64,000 nt of DNA from Patagioenas fasciata (Eukaryota; Chordata; Aves; Columbiformes; Columbidae), in assembly GCF_037038585.1 (NCBI RefSeq), contig NC_092520.1, forward strand, positions 121,862,001 to 121,926,000, read 5' to 3'. The notes beneath the pieces are model-generated. The model ran no database searches. It was not told the DNA's origin and worked only from the letters and a program-made list of their open reading frames with translations. Shown here in pieces: positions 1-13,327 of this stretch. Position 1 is the first letter of the stretch, and each line of letters begins with the position of its first letter. The position numbers and the translations under genes were made by a program.

Positions 1-1170
1 ATTAATGTACAGGCATTTTAATCAGCTAGTAGTAAGCTCTGAAATCCAAAGACAGAGCTGACAATACTGATGAACACATTAATAATACCTGCTGTAAAAT
101 AAAGTTGCATCGCAGAAGACGGTGACAACCAGAGTTTCTTGAAACCAGCTAACTCTGGGAGGTGGAAATACAATGAAAAGAAGAAGATAATATAGGGCAA
201 TAGTTTCCATGTCCAACCAAAACCTCATGTCAGGTGCCCTGGCAATGAACATTACATTGATATAATTTCCAGTGTAAATTAATGTTTACACACACACATA
301 TATATATATATATAAAGGAGAAAGAAAAACATTTGAAAAAAAGAAAAAAAGGATAAAGATTTCGTACCTGCTAATAACTTGCATGTGTCTTCTGTGTGAA
401 TGTGTGTGTAGATATAAATATGTGTGTATGCATTAGATGAGTATATTAATAATGAATACTCCAAATACACATAAAATAAAGGTAGGAAAGAACCTCTTCC
501 AGACTGCTGATATCATGCACAAGTGAAACCGTGAGCTTCTTGCAGCCAGCAGAAAATGGAATGAAATCCCGAGAGAGTACAAAGGAAGCTACAGATGAGG
601 AAACTGGTGTGCTATGCCTACCACTTGTGTGATGCAAGACCCACATGTCGTGTCCGTGGCTGAGACCAGAATCAGTGTTTCAAAATGCATGGGTAAAACA
701 GCTCAGACAACATCTCTGCCCATGGTGGTTGGGGCAGACAGTGGAGCTGAGGCAGCAACAGTGTTGTTCTATCAAAGGTTGAGCTAGTACAACTGTATTC
801 CCAGTGTGGGAAAGACTTAAGATCTTTGTGACTGTCTGGTTAGATTTTTAGTGGCTTAACTGGTTTTGTTGTTGAAGGTAAACAACAATGAGCTTCTCAT
901 GCTGTTTTCATTCCTGTTATTCTCTAATTATCTCATTGAGGTTTTTCTGAAGAAGACTGAAAATCCTCTTGGAATGCACCTTAAAAAAAAAAAAAAAAAG
1001 GGTCAACTTCTCTTCTATTCCAGGGTGGTAAGCAGCTCTGATGCTTGGGGAGGGCTGCAATCTTCTAGACAGTTCAACTGGCATGAATCCCATGTTTTGT
1101 ATGTGCAAAGCTGGATGCCTGAGCATGCAATATCCTCTCCTTCCTCATTTTAATTGAATGCCTGTGATAA
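1..1170. other. Noncoding A+T-rich stretch
   Basis: No supported gene is seen. The stretch holds a CA/TA dinucleotide tract at 288-314 and a run of 17 A at 983-999. Short open frames on both strands lack splice signals or any recognisable family features. Confidence 0.5.
288..314. repeat. (CA)n-(TA)n microsatellite
   Basis: Alternating CA for about 10 bases runs directly into alternating TA for about 16 bases. This is a compound dinucleotide repeat, seen directly. Confidence 0.9.
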
Positions 1171-1254
1171 TACAGGACGTTTCAAAAAGATGGACCTAGT
1201 GTCAAAGCAAAGTTATTTCAAATTGAGTCTACCATCTTTTTGAAACACCCTGTA
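1171..1254. mobile_element. Mariner-type MITE with 21-bp terminal inverted repeats
   Basis: An 80-bp element (1173-1252) is flanked by TA on each side (1171-1172 and 1253-1254). Its left end begins CAGGACGTTTCAAAAAG and its right end, read on the other strand, begins CAGGGTGTTTCAAAAAG. The two termini match at 19 of 21 positions. TA target duplication and CAG-type ends are typical of Tc1/mariner transposons. The 38-bp interior has no coding capacity, so this would be a non-autonomous deletion derivative or MITE. I did not assign it to a named family. It could also fold as a single hairpin. Confidence 0.7.
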
Positions 1255-2179
1255 TTTTCACAGAATAGGTTAAATTACAATTAATGTGAAATCAGATGTT
1301 GACTTGTTTTATTTGTGGAAAGGTTTTTCTTGATTTGAAATGTGAAGACAAAAGACATTCCTTGAAGCAGAACTACTCTCTAAATCTACACCTCAATAAA
1401 TTTTCCTGAGTCACCATAAACAAGGTCTCTGTTTACCAGTTCATCAGCTCTTGAAAAGGTTCTCAAGCAGATGTTTGCAAAATCTGTGGAGAGTTTCAAT
1501 GGTGAGGTAACATCCTATTAGTCCAAATAATGCAGCTGGGGAAAATCCAGGTAAACTTGGAGCCTAATATTCTCCTTCTGTAACACCACTTTCATACACT
1601 ATAAACTAATGTGTACCATTCCTCCATAATCTGTAATCTGGTTCATTACAGCTTCACCATTAAACCATGTCTAAGCCATAACAGAAGTACAAAGCTGTCA
1701 AGATGTAGGGCTTTTGCTCAGAAGCATTACAGGGCTGTTCTAACCAAACCTTATTACTGAAAAGATGCTCTAAAAGTCATCACTAAAGTGTGACAGTGTG
1801 CCTCCTGCCCAATGACAAGGGACAAAGGCTAAGGAAAATAATTTGAGAAATTTAAAATCATTGAAAAGCAGGAGAGAAGATGCAGAAAAGTGACAACCAG
1901 TTATAACATGGCCAGACATCTATATGCTGCTGATAAACTAAATCTGTCTGACTTGCCTCACCCAGACTTGAAAAGCCAGACTAGGCAACTACTAGCAGCC
2001 AAAGCAATGGCCATTGTGCCTCTATTAATGTTTTATTTAAAATGCTTACAGACTGTGAACCCAATAAATTTGAGTCTGCAAGTCATAACCTCCATAAGTG
2101 TATCTCAAATTACTTGATAACCAGTTTTTACAATACAACTGGGGAGATTTAATGGCAACCTCCCCTTGAGATGGGATGT

Positions 2180-2185
2180 TTTATT
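2180..2185 (-). promoter_or_regulatory. Possible poly(A) signal AATAAA for the minus-strand gene
   Basis: AATAAA on the minus strand lies about 180 bases downstream of the candidate stop codon at 2365. Another AATAAA lies near 2030. The downstream sequence is only moderately G-rich, so the cleavage site is uncertain. Confidence 0.3.
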
Positions 2186-2364
2186 TTTCTTGTAGTCACT
2201 CAAATGCGTATTAAGTAGAAGACTATTTAATTTCTTTTTCCTCAGGGTTAATCTGCTGCTGCTTTAAGTCCTTGAGCTATCTTCCGAAGGGCCAGGTCAC
2301 CATTAATGTCAGAACAAGGGAAGAAACAGGAATGTCTGGTGGAGGTGAGAACGAGTTGGTTTCT

Positions 2365-2576
2365 TCAGTAGAGCACCCTGAGCTCAGTGGCACTGTGCAA
2401 GCGCACCATCATGTTCTCCTTGGGCTCGCCAGAGCCGGTATGGGTGCATTCAGCCACCCACCCAAGCACAATAGCTCCGTGTCTAGGGTAGCTGCTTTCA
2501 TCTTCAAGATGGTAACGCTCTGTGGCAGAGCCAAACCTCTGCTGTCTATTTCTGTAAAGGAACTGCATCACAGTGC
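2365..2576 (-). CDS. Candidate terminal coding exon, product unknown
   Basis: The frame runs 69 codons from an acceptor with a strong pyrimidine tract (tctctttctgtgag) to a TGA at 2365-2367. It looks like the C-terminus of a split gene. Support: the segment is locally G+C-richer than its surroundings, keeps five or so CpG dinucleotides, and uses many codons ending in G or C (GAG, GTG, AAG, CTC, TAC). Part of the translation reads HLEDESSYPRHGAIVLGW and the end is ELRVLY. I do not recognise the family. The phase at the acceptor is 1, which matches the candidate exon at 5844-5941. Two closer acceptors (after gatgcag and after ctttacag) would change the first residues and the phase. An antisense frame is also open for 137 codons on the plus strand (2272-2685), but it lacks splice signals and I take it as a shadow. 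Confidence 0.42.
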
Positions 2577-5500
2577 CTCACAGAAAGAGACTTCTCCTGC
2601 CCACACACACGTGTTCATACATACATACGTGCTGGAGAAAGGCTCAGCCTCAAGTTCCACAGTTCACCAGGAAGAATTAAACTGAAATGTACAGAGCTGA
2701 GGGAGTAGAAACTTTAGTAGTAGAAACTTCTTGTAATAAACTGTCACGTTGCACGTATTAGGAATGTAGGCCAAGACTTCATATTTTTTTTAAAATTGAC
2801 TAATGGGAACCACTTTTGACTTGAAAGCTGGTGCGTTGTTGTTTTGGTTTTGTAGCTAGGCACCTAAATAAGAAGGGACCTTAGAAATACAGTTTTGGCA
2901 AGGATAAGCATATGATTTCAGATTGCTCACAGCTGCTGAAACGTACATTTGACTCATATTTGCAATGAAGGAGTTAATATAATTGTAGGGCCCTGATCTA
3001 GTCTGAGCCTTTGTTTTACAGGGCTTATCTGAGTTACATAATTTTCTCATTTATAGTAGAACCCCCAAAATATGTTTCCTGTTGCACACTGTAACCTCAC
3101 TCTGACAAGTTATTAATAAAGGTGTTCAGTGTTTTAACCCTGAGTGACCCAATCCAGTTTTATGCCCTGTATAGAATGTTCCTCTGAAATGACTGAAGAA
3201 AAATTAGTTGTTTAGCCTGAGGCTGAGAAGCAACAAGAGAATTAGCATGCATGTCACTGTGTTCAAATCCCTACAAAAGTTGACAATTCTATTTGCAAGT
3301 ATAATTCCTGACTGTCCAGGGAGATGACAGACAGGCAGGTGCAGGCTAGCCCAAAGAGGGAAACTGCTCTGAGGCAGCACATGTAACACAAACAGAATGA
3401 ATCTCCCCTCTTCCCTAAAAAGATTTTAATGACATGCTTTAATGAATTGTTTGACATGAAACTGAGTATATTAAAGAAGAGAGGCAATAGAAGGTAAGCA
3501 AAGTATTAGCCTATGCATCTTCTCCAAGTCTTCTGTTTGCCAAGGCAGCAACCATCTCATTGTCCCCTCTGGAAAACTGAGGAACTGAACATTCACATTA
3601 GAAAGCAATGAAAAGAGTGCTCTTACTATAATAATTCAGGGAAAACAGTGATGGTACTGGAATTCACTAGCAAGGAACAGCTTTTGTAGCCGGCTAAATG
3701 CAGGAGGGAGGCTTGACAGAGGCCATTTTGGCAGAAAAAGTAGATGTTATGCTCAGTGTATTCTGAACAAGTACTTGGCACACAAAATGAACTCAGTTGA
3801 ATGTATTCAAGAGGCAACAAACTGTGAAATGTGTATTTAGCTTTGTAGATTTTCAATAGTATCTTCAATCAAAAAACGGACCACCTAGTTTCTCTGGGGT
3901 GTTCCTCATTTTGGAGATCTTACCTACTACAGTTTGTCACGGACAGTTTATATACAGCTCATATGTTTTTTTTTTTCTGTAATTTGCCCATTAATAAAGG
4001 CAGGGCTGATTTTCCAGTGAAACATTTATATTACTCAGAAATTAATTACCTTGGTAAACATCATTAAAAATTTTCAGTGCAGAACATGGTTCGCTTCTGC
4101 TTAGTCATCTATCCAGCATTGATTTTTATCCACAAGAGAGCCAAGGCTATGGCCACTGTGGTTAAAACAAGTCTCTGCTGTCCCTAGCACACAATCATAA
4201 AAAATCTCTGAAGATCTGGGAGCCAAATGTGCTCTACACACTCTAATGCTTTATACATACCAACTGCTTACAGTGAAACATACCTCTAAGGAAGAGACAA
4301 TTAGAGATCCTGTTGTGTTTCTCCAGCAATCTAATTTGTTTGGCTAACAGCAGCTAATGGTACATAAGAGCAAATATTAGCTCCAGGCTATGGCTTACAA
4401 GAAAGCTGAATAAAGCCATACACAGGTATGAGACTGTAGGAGCTCACGCCAATACAATATATAGCCTGTACAACAGAATAACAGTGGGGGCTGCCATGTG
4501 GATTTTTTTTTAGCATTTAAGTATTCAGTGTGAAGTCAATTGATTAATGGAAATGAACAGATACAGGGATGTCATTTTCCCCAGGACTAATCCTTAGTCC
4601 TTTCCTTATCTGTGTGGTTGGAATAACACATTTATTTAATTACTTTTTTACTCCTCTTTACATAAAAGCATAAAAGGAGATGCAGGTTTTGGGCTTGTTT
4701 TGTTGTTGTTGTTTCCCCAAAATATCTATCTAGCATATTCATAGCATAAGTTTGAGAAAATTATATTATTAAAACAAAAACCAATTATTTCTTATTTAAT
4801 AGCATCCTTTTAAAAAAAATGTAGTTCTGGATTTAATTTTTTTTTTTTGTCGGTTATGTGAAAGAGATAAACCTTTTTCTTCGAACCTTTCCCTCAAATT
4901 CTCCAGTGCTATAATTAGACACATTTCTTCTAGAGTTATCTATTGATCTCAAATGACTGGGAGCCAAAAATCACTGGATTAGCTAGACTACAAGAACTAG
5001 CTATTTCTCCACTTAAGGTGTAGATATTCTTCTTCAAGATAATATATAACTGTCACCTAATGATAAGCGAAAATGTTGTATTTAAAATTTACAGGCACTA
5101 AAACACAATTTTTTAGTGTATCTTAGCAAACTTGTAAACAGAATTATTGTTTGAAATGCCACCTTATTTCCAACAACAGGGTTTTTTCCAACCAAGTCGG
5201 AAGGCAAAGTTATTTTATGAAATGTAAAATATCGCACAAAGTTGCACAATCTTGAACAGTGCACTGGATTGCTTTCTAATTGTCTCTTCACACAGTGTTT
5301 TCTACAATTTGTTTTTACTCAACAACATAATTGAGTTCAGCCTTCTCCACTCCCTTGAGAAAGCCTGGAAATATTTGCATTAAAAAAATCTGATATTAAA
5401 AAAAAGAACAACAAACCATCATTGGGATCGTTCATGTATGCTCAAAGCTGCTTTTTTTTTTTTTTTTTTTTTTTGTGAGCAATTATCTTCTTCAAGTCCC

Positions 5501-5843
5501 AAGACATATTTGGGTGGCCACTTGCTTTAACTGTATGCCAAAATTTCTCACTTCACTATGTGACCCTCACGTCTGACTTAAAGAAAAATACCTACTAATG
5601 AAGAATATGTGATACAATCATGCGCTAGCAATGATTGATCAAACACATGCCTGAATACTAATGAATTTCAAGTGACAGGCACCTATATTTAGTGCTGAGA
5701 CACTTACTCAGCAGTGCTTAGTAATACGAATCTGAGGTCTGGATTAGGTTACCATTCTTTCATATCCCTCAAATTTAACATCTAGATCTCTTTTGGCTTA
5801 CACTGACTTTTTAGTATATGAATTAGATCTATTATAAACTTAC
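2577..5843. other. Noncoding stretch (possible last intron)
   Basis: A+T-rich, with T runs at 4828-4849 and 5452-5474 and no repeat family that I recognise. An open minus-strand frame at 5082-5291 looks protein-like, but its flanks lack a pyrimidine tract and a good donor, so I do not call it. Confidence 0.45.
5452..5474. repeat. Poly(T) run, 23 bases
   Basis: Uninterrupted T run seen directly. It could be the poly(A) tail of an old minus-strand retrocopy, but no retrocopy body is recognisable beside it. Confidence 0.9.
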
Positions 5844-5941
5844 TAACGTGCCCTACTACTAAATGTTTAGCACAGTTTATTCCCTCCTTGCACAACATAT
5901 AATTAATAAATTCTTTACTCATTTGTTCTTTATTTAGGAGG
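5844..5941 (-). CDS. Candidate internal exon (phase 2 in, phase 1 out)
   Basis: The 98-bp segment ends at a strong donor (GTTA followed by GTAAGTTT) and is open in one frame for 32 whole codons, including KEFINYMLCKEGINC. The acceptor is a TAG or TTAG pair after a T-rich region. The second (phase 2) is chosen because it joins in frame to the exon at 7420-7508. The frame stays open for another 28 codons upstream, so an alternative acceptor at 6027 (phase 1) is possible. No family recognised. Confidence 0.27.
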
Positions 5942-7419
5942 CTAATTACTACAAGTGGATCCGTATAACAGCCAACAAGATGAAACAAACCAGGCACCAT
6001 TAAAAACCAGTGCTGTTTGCAGATTTCTAATGATGGTACAAAAGAATGTTTGCATTCAGGCAACAGGCACGATCTTACCACTTAAAACGCAATACATTAA
6101 GTACAAGGGCAGAACACAAACCCCGCAAAATATACAGCACAGTGGTTCTTCCCAGGAATCCACTAGACTCCAGTACTATTTTCATGCCATTTCATCTAAA
6201 CAGAAAGTGCAAAAGTAGTCCACTAACAAAAACTCCATTCACTTCACTGAGCAGAAGTTCAGCAACCATTATCAGAAATAGCTCAAATACAGTATTCAAC
6301 CAAAAAGCAAAACCAGACTTGACTACCTTAAACAGCTGATGCATTACTGAATATTGTCATGTTAAAGTCCTATGTAACCTAAGCCAATGGCCAAACTCAC
6401 CCACAGTGCAATTCCTTAGACTTCAATGGAGTTGTGCTGGCAACCACTTCAGCTCTACTTGGCCCAGTGCCATTATTTATGCAAGGCTGCGCTGTGTGTC
6501 TTCTCTTGATAATGCCAGCACTGTAGAGCTCTCAAAAATAAAGAAATAGATGTTCTTTAGTAATCACAACAAAACGAGAAACGCAGACACACAATCTGTG
6601 GCACAGCAGATAAACAAGAATTTACAGCTGTGCTATAGACAAGCACTTAGCAGAAGACTTTTCTTGTGTTTTTAAGAAAAAATTTAATGTCATAAATAGC
6701 ACGAGCTTCTTTCTAGCAAATGGACTACAAATTGAATCTTTCACCTTTGCTTTGAGTCATAATTTCCAATTAAAAATAGAAGCAGGGGGAGACAGATACT
6801 GACTGACTTCAAATGTAGAGCCCCCAGTCCTGAGTTTTACAGACTTCAGGGAGTTTAAGACTTGCAAATATACTGTTATAGTTTTAAATTCTGAAATATT
6901 TACCACTGCTACGTTAGCTATGGAGTAAAACAAAAGCTTCAAGACTCAGAGAAATGTGATTATCTGTTGACATTTGGGTAACATGCCTATCAGTTACAGT
7001 TACTAAGGGCTTTAGGAAGCCTTTAAATAGAAACATGAAGACTCTAACCTAGTATTTTACTGAATTGGAGTGAATGATCTCCATACACTCGTAAAGCAGT
7101 TGAAGGCATTGAACAGGACCTACAAAGCAGACTGTGGCACCTGTCTCTCAGAAGCTGATCGACACAAAAGGAAAGTTGTGTCAGCACATAGCCTGGCTGA
7201 GCAGCAGTAAATGCAAATTCCTCCAGTAGCTCTGTAAAGTCAACGTTTTCCAGTTCCTATATGTTGCAGTTTTTTAAAACGAATCAGTCTGGTGTGTATA
7301 TTATATATATGTGTATGTATGTATATATAAGATCAGTTTAACTTTTCCCCTCCATTTAATTGAAAAATAATAAATTGTAAAAAATAGATGTCAGCTGGAA
7401 TCAATGAATGCATACTTAC

Positions 7420-7508
7420 ATGTCATTCTTTTGTCTGTTTAAAGACAATGGATAACCTTGTACATTCGCATATACAATGAAACTATCTTGCCTTCCTGGC
7501 ATGGTCAC
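7420..7508 (-). CDS. Candidate internal exon (phase 0 in, phase 2 out)
   Basis: The 89-bp segment has a near-perfect donor (GTAAGTAT) and an acceptor ending ccag after a T-rich stretch. Phase 0 gives 29 codons without a stop, containing RQDSFIVYANVQGYPLSLN. The incoming phase matches the exon at 13107-13259, and the outgoing phase matches 5844-5941. The product is unknown. A chance splice pair cannot be excluded. Confidence 0.28.
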
Positions 7509-7867
7509 CTGGTCATTGTGATAAATGAAAATATTCAAGGGCTATTTTTTTTTTTTTTTACATAAAATTAAATGCTGAAGAACACTGAAGTAGCTGTATA
7601 CTTGGTATTGCTTAGTAACTCTATGAGAGTAGTCTGCTAAAAAAAAGATGTGCCAGTAAGTTAAGTTGAACACAGATTCTATGAGAATATATAAAAGTAT
7701 ATTTCAAACAAGGAACAAGAAAGGCTGAAAGTAAATATTTACTGAAATCTGATGCCAGTAAATAACTTTATTGCCTTAGCCAGCCTATTTAATTGTTGTC
7801 TCAGCTTACCCATTTGCAAATAGGAGAAAATGTCTCCTTGTCTGAATTAGCAGTTTTCACTGGAAGA

Positions 7868-8455
7868 CAGAATAGTTTATGACGGAAAGGGCCTTTGAAG
7901 GTTATTTAGTCTAATCCCCTGCTCAGAGCAGGACCTACTTTGAAGATCTCAGATCCAGCGTCAGAATTAAATCAGGCTGCTAAGGGCCTTACCCAGTCAA
8001 GATTCAAGTATCTCCAGTGGTGGAGATTCTTCAGGTTCTCTGAGCAACCTACTCCAATTCTTTATGAACGTTTATCTTCCCCAATTCCAAATGGGAATTT
8101 CCTGCATTGCAGGTTGCATTCATTCCCTCATCCTGTCACCATGCTCCTCTGAAGACAATCTGGCTCTGTCTCCCCTATGCCCTCCCAGCAGGCAGCAACA
8201 AAGTCTCCCGTCCTCCAGCCTTCCCCTCTCCAGGCCGAAGCAGCCCAGCTCTTGCAGCATCTCCTCACGCACCTCGTGTCCTACCCTCACCAGCACGGTG
8301 GCCACTGCTGGGCTCTGTCCAGGACCTCAGCCTTTCTCTTGTGCTGGGGACCCCCAAACTGGGCACGGTGTTCCAGGTGCAGTCTCACCACCATTAGGAA
8401 CCAGCTTCAAACTCTACTTCATGGTGCTGATGACAACCTGGTGGTTCCACTGACT
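7868..8455 (-). mobile_element. CR1 LINE fragment, 3' part, old
   Basis: The sequence reads as the reverse complement of the CR1 3' region: a ttagtctaatcccctgctcagagcagga block, then the pyrimidine-rich block around ccagccttcccctctccaggc, then ggtgttccaggtgcagtctcacca. It is 5' truncated and well diverged, with the tail octamers no longer clear at its left end. Several overlapping open frames here on both strands are by-products of the repeat. Confidence 0.75.
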
Positions 8456-11400
8456 TTATCATAACCAGTCCTCAAAATAACTGCAGAAATTGTGAAGTAG
8501 TGTTTATATAAGGAAGAATGTCAACTTATGTTTTTTGGTTTTTTTCTTCTGCCCAAAAGATTTACTCAGCTAAATTATCAAAATTTGAACTTTATCTGAC
8601 AGAGGGTTCCCATAGAGAGGTGTCAGAGACCTTTTAGCAAGAATATATTCATTATCACAACATACTTACATTTTTACCAGATGGAAAATTCAGGCAGGGA
8701 ATAAAAATCTTAATTTCATCATCTGATGTGACAACTGAGTTGCTTCTTCCTGTTTAAAACGAATAAATGAGAAGATGGTATATTTAGCTAAAGAGCAAAT
8801 CAATGTTGTAATTTTCTTCAGTTAAAGCACAAATCCATTTCTCTGTGTCTTAATTTTCATATCGCTATCCTTCACCCAATCATCTGCCTGAAACATAGTT
8901 ATTTATCACTCTCTTGACATGTCATGCTATCAGCACAATATGATCACCTCACTTTTTTGATGTTTTATAGAGTGTGAAAGGAACTAGGGAACAACCCCAA
9001 TGCTGCTACTGCAATCTGAATACTTATTTCTTTTTTATGTGGTGCTTTCCTTAAAATAGCTAAGTAGCCAGGATGGTGTTAAATTACAGGTGAAATGCAA
9101 TGTGGCCCAAGAGTATTCAGGAACAGAACACTGGAAGCAGCAAACAGATAAAAAAATCCATTGTCCATCCCACAAAGCTACTGAAAGCAACTCTTCCAAA
9201 AATAAGTATTAACCTAGAAATTAGGCTTTAAAAGAACTCTGATCTTACAGCAGACAAGCTGAACTAAGTAGCTTTGCTCTCTCTCCCAGGATCCAGCTGT
9301 CCCTTCTGACACCTGCCCAGCACCACGCTCTTTCCCACCAACATCCTTCCAACAGCTTCACCTCTAGCGATGGGCAGCTATTGTAAAGACAGATCTGTTT
9401 CTTTATCCTCCTTTTTAATAAGCACCTGGAGCACTACCTTGCTGAGAATATTTCAGACATGTTTGCTGTTCCCATTACATCAAATACATGCACATGATTC
9501 TTCTCTGTCTTCTGCAGACAAGGATGTACATCTGCATTCCCACAAGCTTTCTTCCCAGTGACAATTGAGGTGTTCACATCTGAACCGTGTCAGATACACC
9601 ACCCTAGCAAGTGAGTTGCGCTTCTGGCTGCTCAATACTATCCATCTACAATAGCATAATACTCTATAATCAAACACACATTTCTACTATATGAATTTCT
9701 GGGCAGACTAGGAATTATTTTTTTATCTTCCCAGTGATTTTGACAGAAGTAATTAAATACACCTTGAAGGCTTTGTCCAAATAGGATTTTTATTTTTGAT
9801 GACTATATTAGTGGTGTACAGTTTAAAAATATAGGACTGATACGGGACTTCCAGGTTAGTAAATTTGTTCTCCTGCTATATTCTAAACAAGGAAGTAATA
9901 CAATTCTGCTCATAAATGTGTCCAATTTCATTTTGCATAGAGTTTCTTTTTTAAAAAAATCCCCCATTGCCCCTGAAAGGCACACCTGAAGCTTACATCA
10001 TCTTCTGCTCTCCAACCCAAAAGTACTCGGAGCCATTGAAAAATCTGTGTTTCTTGTACATAGTCCTTTCACTTAGCTCTCTTTTTTTTTTCTTTTTTTC
10101 TTCTCACTCCTTCCCTTTTCTCCTGCATCAAGTGATATAAAGAGAGGAACTTTCGATCTCCTTTCAAAGAGAGAGACTTCTCCCAAATCTTCTCTCCATC
10201 TCTTCTGTTTTATGGTTCACCTGCCATGAGTGGAAAATGCTAGGACTGTACACTATATCCCAGATATAGTCTTCATCATAGCCGGGCAGAAAGGTATTAT
10301 TGACATCCTATGTCTTTTGGAAGTATTTTTCCTGATGCATATGGCTTTTCCATGGCCATAGCTTCACTGTCTTCTATGTATGTTATAGCTACAGTCAGAC
10401 TATAAACCCCAATTCTGGAGAGAGGAGGAAGTTCACTCTTGGAAGTATCCAAAGCAGAGAGACTGCTTAGCTAGTGGGGGCTGAGGCAGCTTAGTACCAA
10501 GGTTGATGCTGGTTGAGGAATATGGCTCTTACATGTTAAGGTTCTTAAATCTCATGACAATGGGTGTAGAGTTACAAAACATTAGATTATGCAGTTCAAT
10601 ATTGTTGGAAGTTCAAATTAACCACTGAATATTGTTATAATACCTTCTAACTGATGCCTGTCCAGTGGATTTAATAAGGCAAAATGGTCTCAGCCCAGTT
10701 CTAACCTGAAAAGTCATCTTCATTAAAAGTTGCAAACTATAAATTTGCCCTAAGAGGCGATTGTAGCAGTGACAAAGATATAATAGATGTTTTGTGCTAC
10801 ATCTTTCATGCCTATAGGCAATCCCTCTTGGTCACGGTTGAGATATTTTGCTGAGAAGTGAAGACAGGGGTGTTTATCTTCCCTCCCTGTACCCAGTTGT
10901 CTTGTGAAGAAGAGCAAATAGAGATGAAAAGCTTTCCAGACAGAAGTTAGTCAGGTGAACTCATTTTGCTTCAAGTTCTTTTTCTATGCTTATATCTCAG
11001 ACTATGTTTGCAGGGAGATATACACATTTTTCAAAATTTAAGACTGTTATTGAAGGTGTTGTGAAAATTTTACCATTTACATGCAAGACAGCCTAACAGA
11101 CAGGGGCAAGGGAGGCAGAGGAGGGAAGGGTTTAAATATATCAACACAAAATAAAACTGTGTTATAGAAATCTCATTTACTTTTCCACAGAGGCTAAACC
11201 CCAAGTATTGGCTTTCCAATCTTTTCTTTAACACTCAGGAAACATTATTTTGTGCATTACATTATACCTTACTTAGATGCATACTCATTTCCAAGTCTGA
11301 GACTAAGATATACAAATCTTAGCCTCACGAGTTGTTTTCAAATACCACTTAAATTAATATTTCATTGTCTAAGTATTTGACACATTTGTTTGCTCAGCAT

Positions 11401-13106
11401 GTTGTATTTTATACCTCTTCACACACACACAATTAAAATGCATGAGAAAGGATGAAGGAAAAGTAAAGGTTATTCGTTTGGGACTCCTAGAAATATTAGC
11501 CACAAGACTTCCCTTTAAATTCATAGGGAAACCGGTTCACAAATTTCCTTGTTTATTTTTCCCAAATAATATACAGATTTCTCATCCAGTAGAAAAATAT
11601 AATGAAAGAAGTACAAAAATGTTTTACTGCTTAATTTTAACCCTTTACTGCATCTTCTGTGTATTTTCCTTCCATTCTTTTCTACTGACAACTGCCTAAA
11701 TAGACAATCTCAAAGCCTGTGTAAACCTTCAGCTTCACAGTAATTGATGTGAAACATTCAGGATTCTACCACAGGAGATGAGGGGACAGTAGGTAGTAGC
11801 AATAGTAGTGCAAGGTTAGGACAAGAAAGCATTTGAAAAGCAAGCAAGGTGCATAGAAGCTCTAGTAAAAGTGAAAAGATGAAGCAGAAATACAGTCTGC
11901 ATGTTGAAATAAAAGAAAAAAGAAACAACATATCCGTAGTATTACAAGAGCTGTGAAAGAAAGATTAGTCCAAAGCTAGGGTGAAATACAAAAAAAGCAC
12001 AGTAAGTAGTGTGTTTAACTAGAAAAGAAATGCCTGTCAACAATAGTGGGAGTTACAGAAGAAAGAAAATAAAATGAGATTATATCATGGTAATTAAAGT
12101 TAGGGGGAAGAAAAGTGACCTAGGGACAAAAAAAAATTATCAGCAGAAAATAATGTGTTGACAAGGCTGCTACTCAAACGTGACAGTCTTATTCTTAGTC
12201 TGCAAAAGAATGCCAGTATTAACAAGAAATGTTACATGTACAATGAATGGTAAAATTATATGCAAACTTGAAGGTGAACTTTCTGAATTACAGGGCTTGT
12301 AAGGAGCTGCAGCAAGTTGATGTGCCAAGCTTATTAGCATTCAAGAATCCCTGCATGGGCAACATTCTCTTTCGTACTGTGAATTCAAACTTTTACAGCT
12401 CCTATAATGATTTTATTCAGAATGTGGGACTTTTTTGTTTTTAATGGATTGAAAATTGAAAAGTAAAGGACTTGCAATCTAAACAAAAGCTAGATAACAG
12501 ACTCCTTGCTGAGAACCTCACGGCCTTATTTCCTTAGCCTGTCTAGACAGCTACAAGACAAAAAATTTCAACCTACAAGATCATTCTCAAATCTTTGTCA
12601 GATTGCAGATGAATATAATTGCTAGGAGAAAGTATGCTGGTCAGTATGAATAAAGCATCCTGCATACTTAAGAAATCTATGTAGCAAATGCCAAACATTA
12701 ATGCAGGAAGCACAATTTACCTCCCTCGGCACAAAATAAAAATCAATTCTTTTTGTGACTAATTTTTTAAATAATTGGATTACCTTATGTGCTTCTGGAA
12801 TTCTTTATTTATTTTTTTTTTCCTTATAAACACATGTTGACAAGAATGTGGTAAAACACTGAAAAGATGCAAACCAATCATTTCAGATACAGCTGTATCA
12901 CTGAATGGTACAACATTTCACAAGTTATGAAATATCAAACTGGTTCTACTCCTGCACCAGCTATATGTATCAGGGATTTCACAAAGTGTGGACTTAAACC
13001 TGAATGCATTTACTGAAAAAGAGAGGGGGCAAGGGAGCAGGAAGAGGATACACATTCCTTTTACTGCAGCATCCAGTTTGATCTGAACACTGACCACATC
13101 AAATAC
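8456..13106. other. Noncoding stretch (possible intron)
   Basis: No supported gene, RNA gene or named repeat. The content is A+T-rich single-copy sequence with small T and A runs. Open frames near 9480-9677 and 9803-9985 (minus) and 11442-11699 (plus) lack convincing paired splice sites. Confidence 0.45.
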
Positions 13107-13259
13107 CTGCCAGTTTACTAACTCCTGTTCTTGATGCTCTGAGAATACTAAGCGATGCAGAGCATTGGTCTTTAGCACATTTCTGTGTTCTGAATAGCAG
13201 TTATTTTGCCCGATGAGTCTTTGGAGGTAGACTATACGTAAGCATCGATTTCCAAAAGG
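13107..13259 (-). CDS. Candidate internal exon, 51 codons (phase 0 in, phase 0 out)
   Basis: The acceptor is very strong: a run of C and T (cccctcccacgccccaccc) ends in ctatacag at 13260. The donor is ctggcag followed by gtatttg. Exactly 51 codons are open between them, containing LRIVYLQRLIGQNN and ending in a Gln codon. Four CpGs are retained in 153 bp, more than in neighbouring sequence, which suits an exon. The phases match the candidates at 16173-16333 (out 0) and 7420-7508 (in 0). A CR1 3' stub lies about 70 bp upstream in the presumed intron. I recognise no domain. Confidence 0.4.
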
Positions 13260-13327
13260 CTGTATAGCGGGTGGGGCGTGGGAGGGGTGATTTTAGTTGT
13301 GGTTTTATTTTGCAGTTACTCACACTG

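Noticed and set aside
6418..6537. Minus-strand 120-bp segment with strong acceptor and GTGAGT donor, open in phase 2
   Set aside because: Its phases (2 in, 2 out) do not fit the neighbouring candidates. It shows that well-formed chance splice pairs occur here.
8064..8464. Several overlapping plus-strand open frames
   Set aside because: They lie in the reverse complement of a CR1 fragment and have no relation to a known protein.
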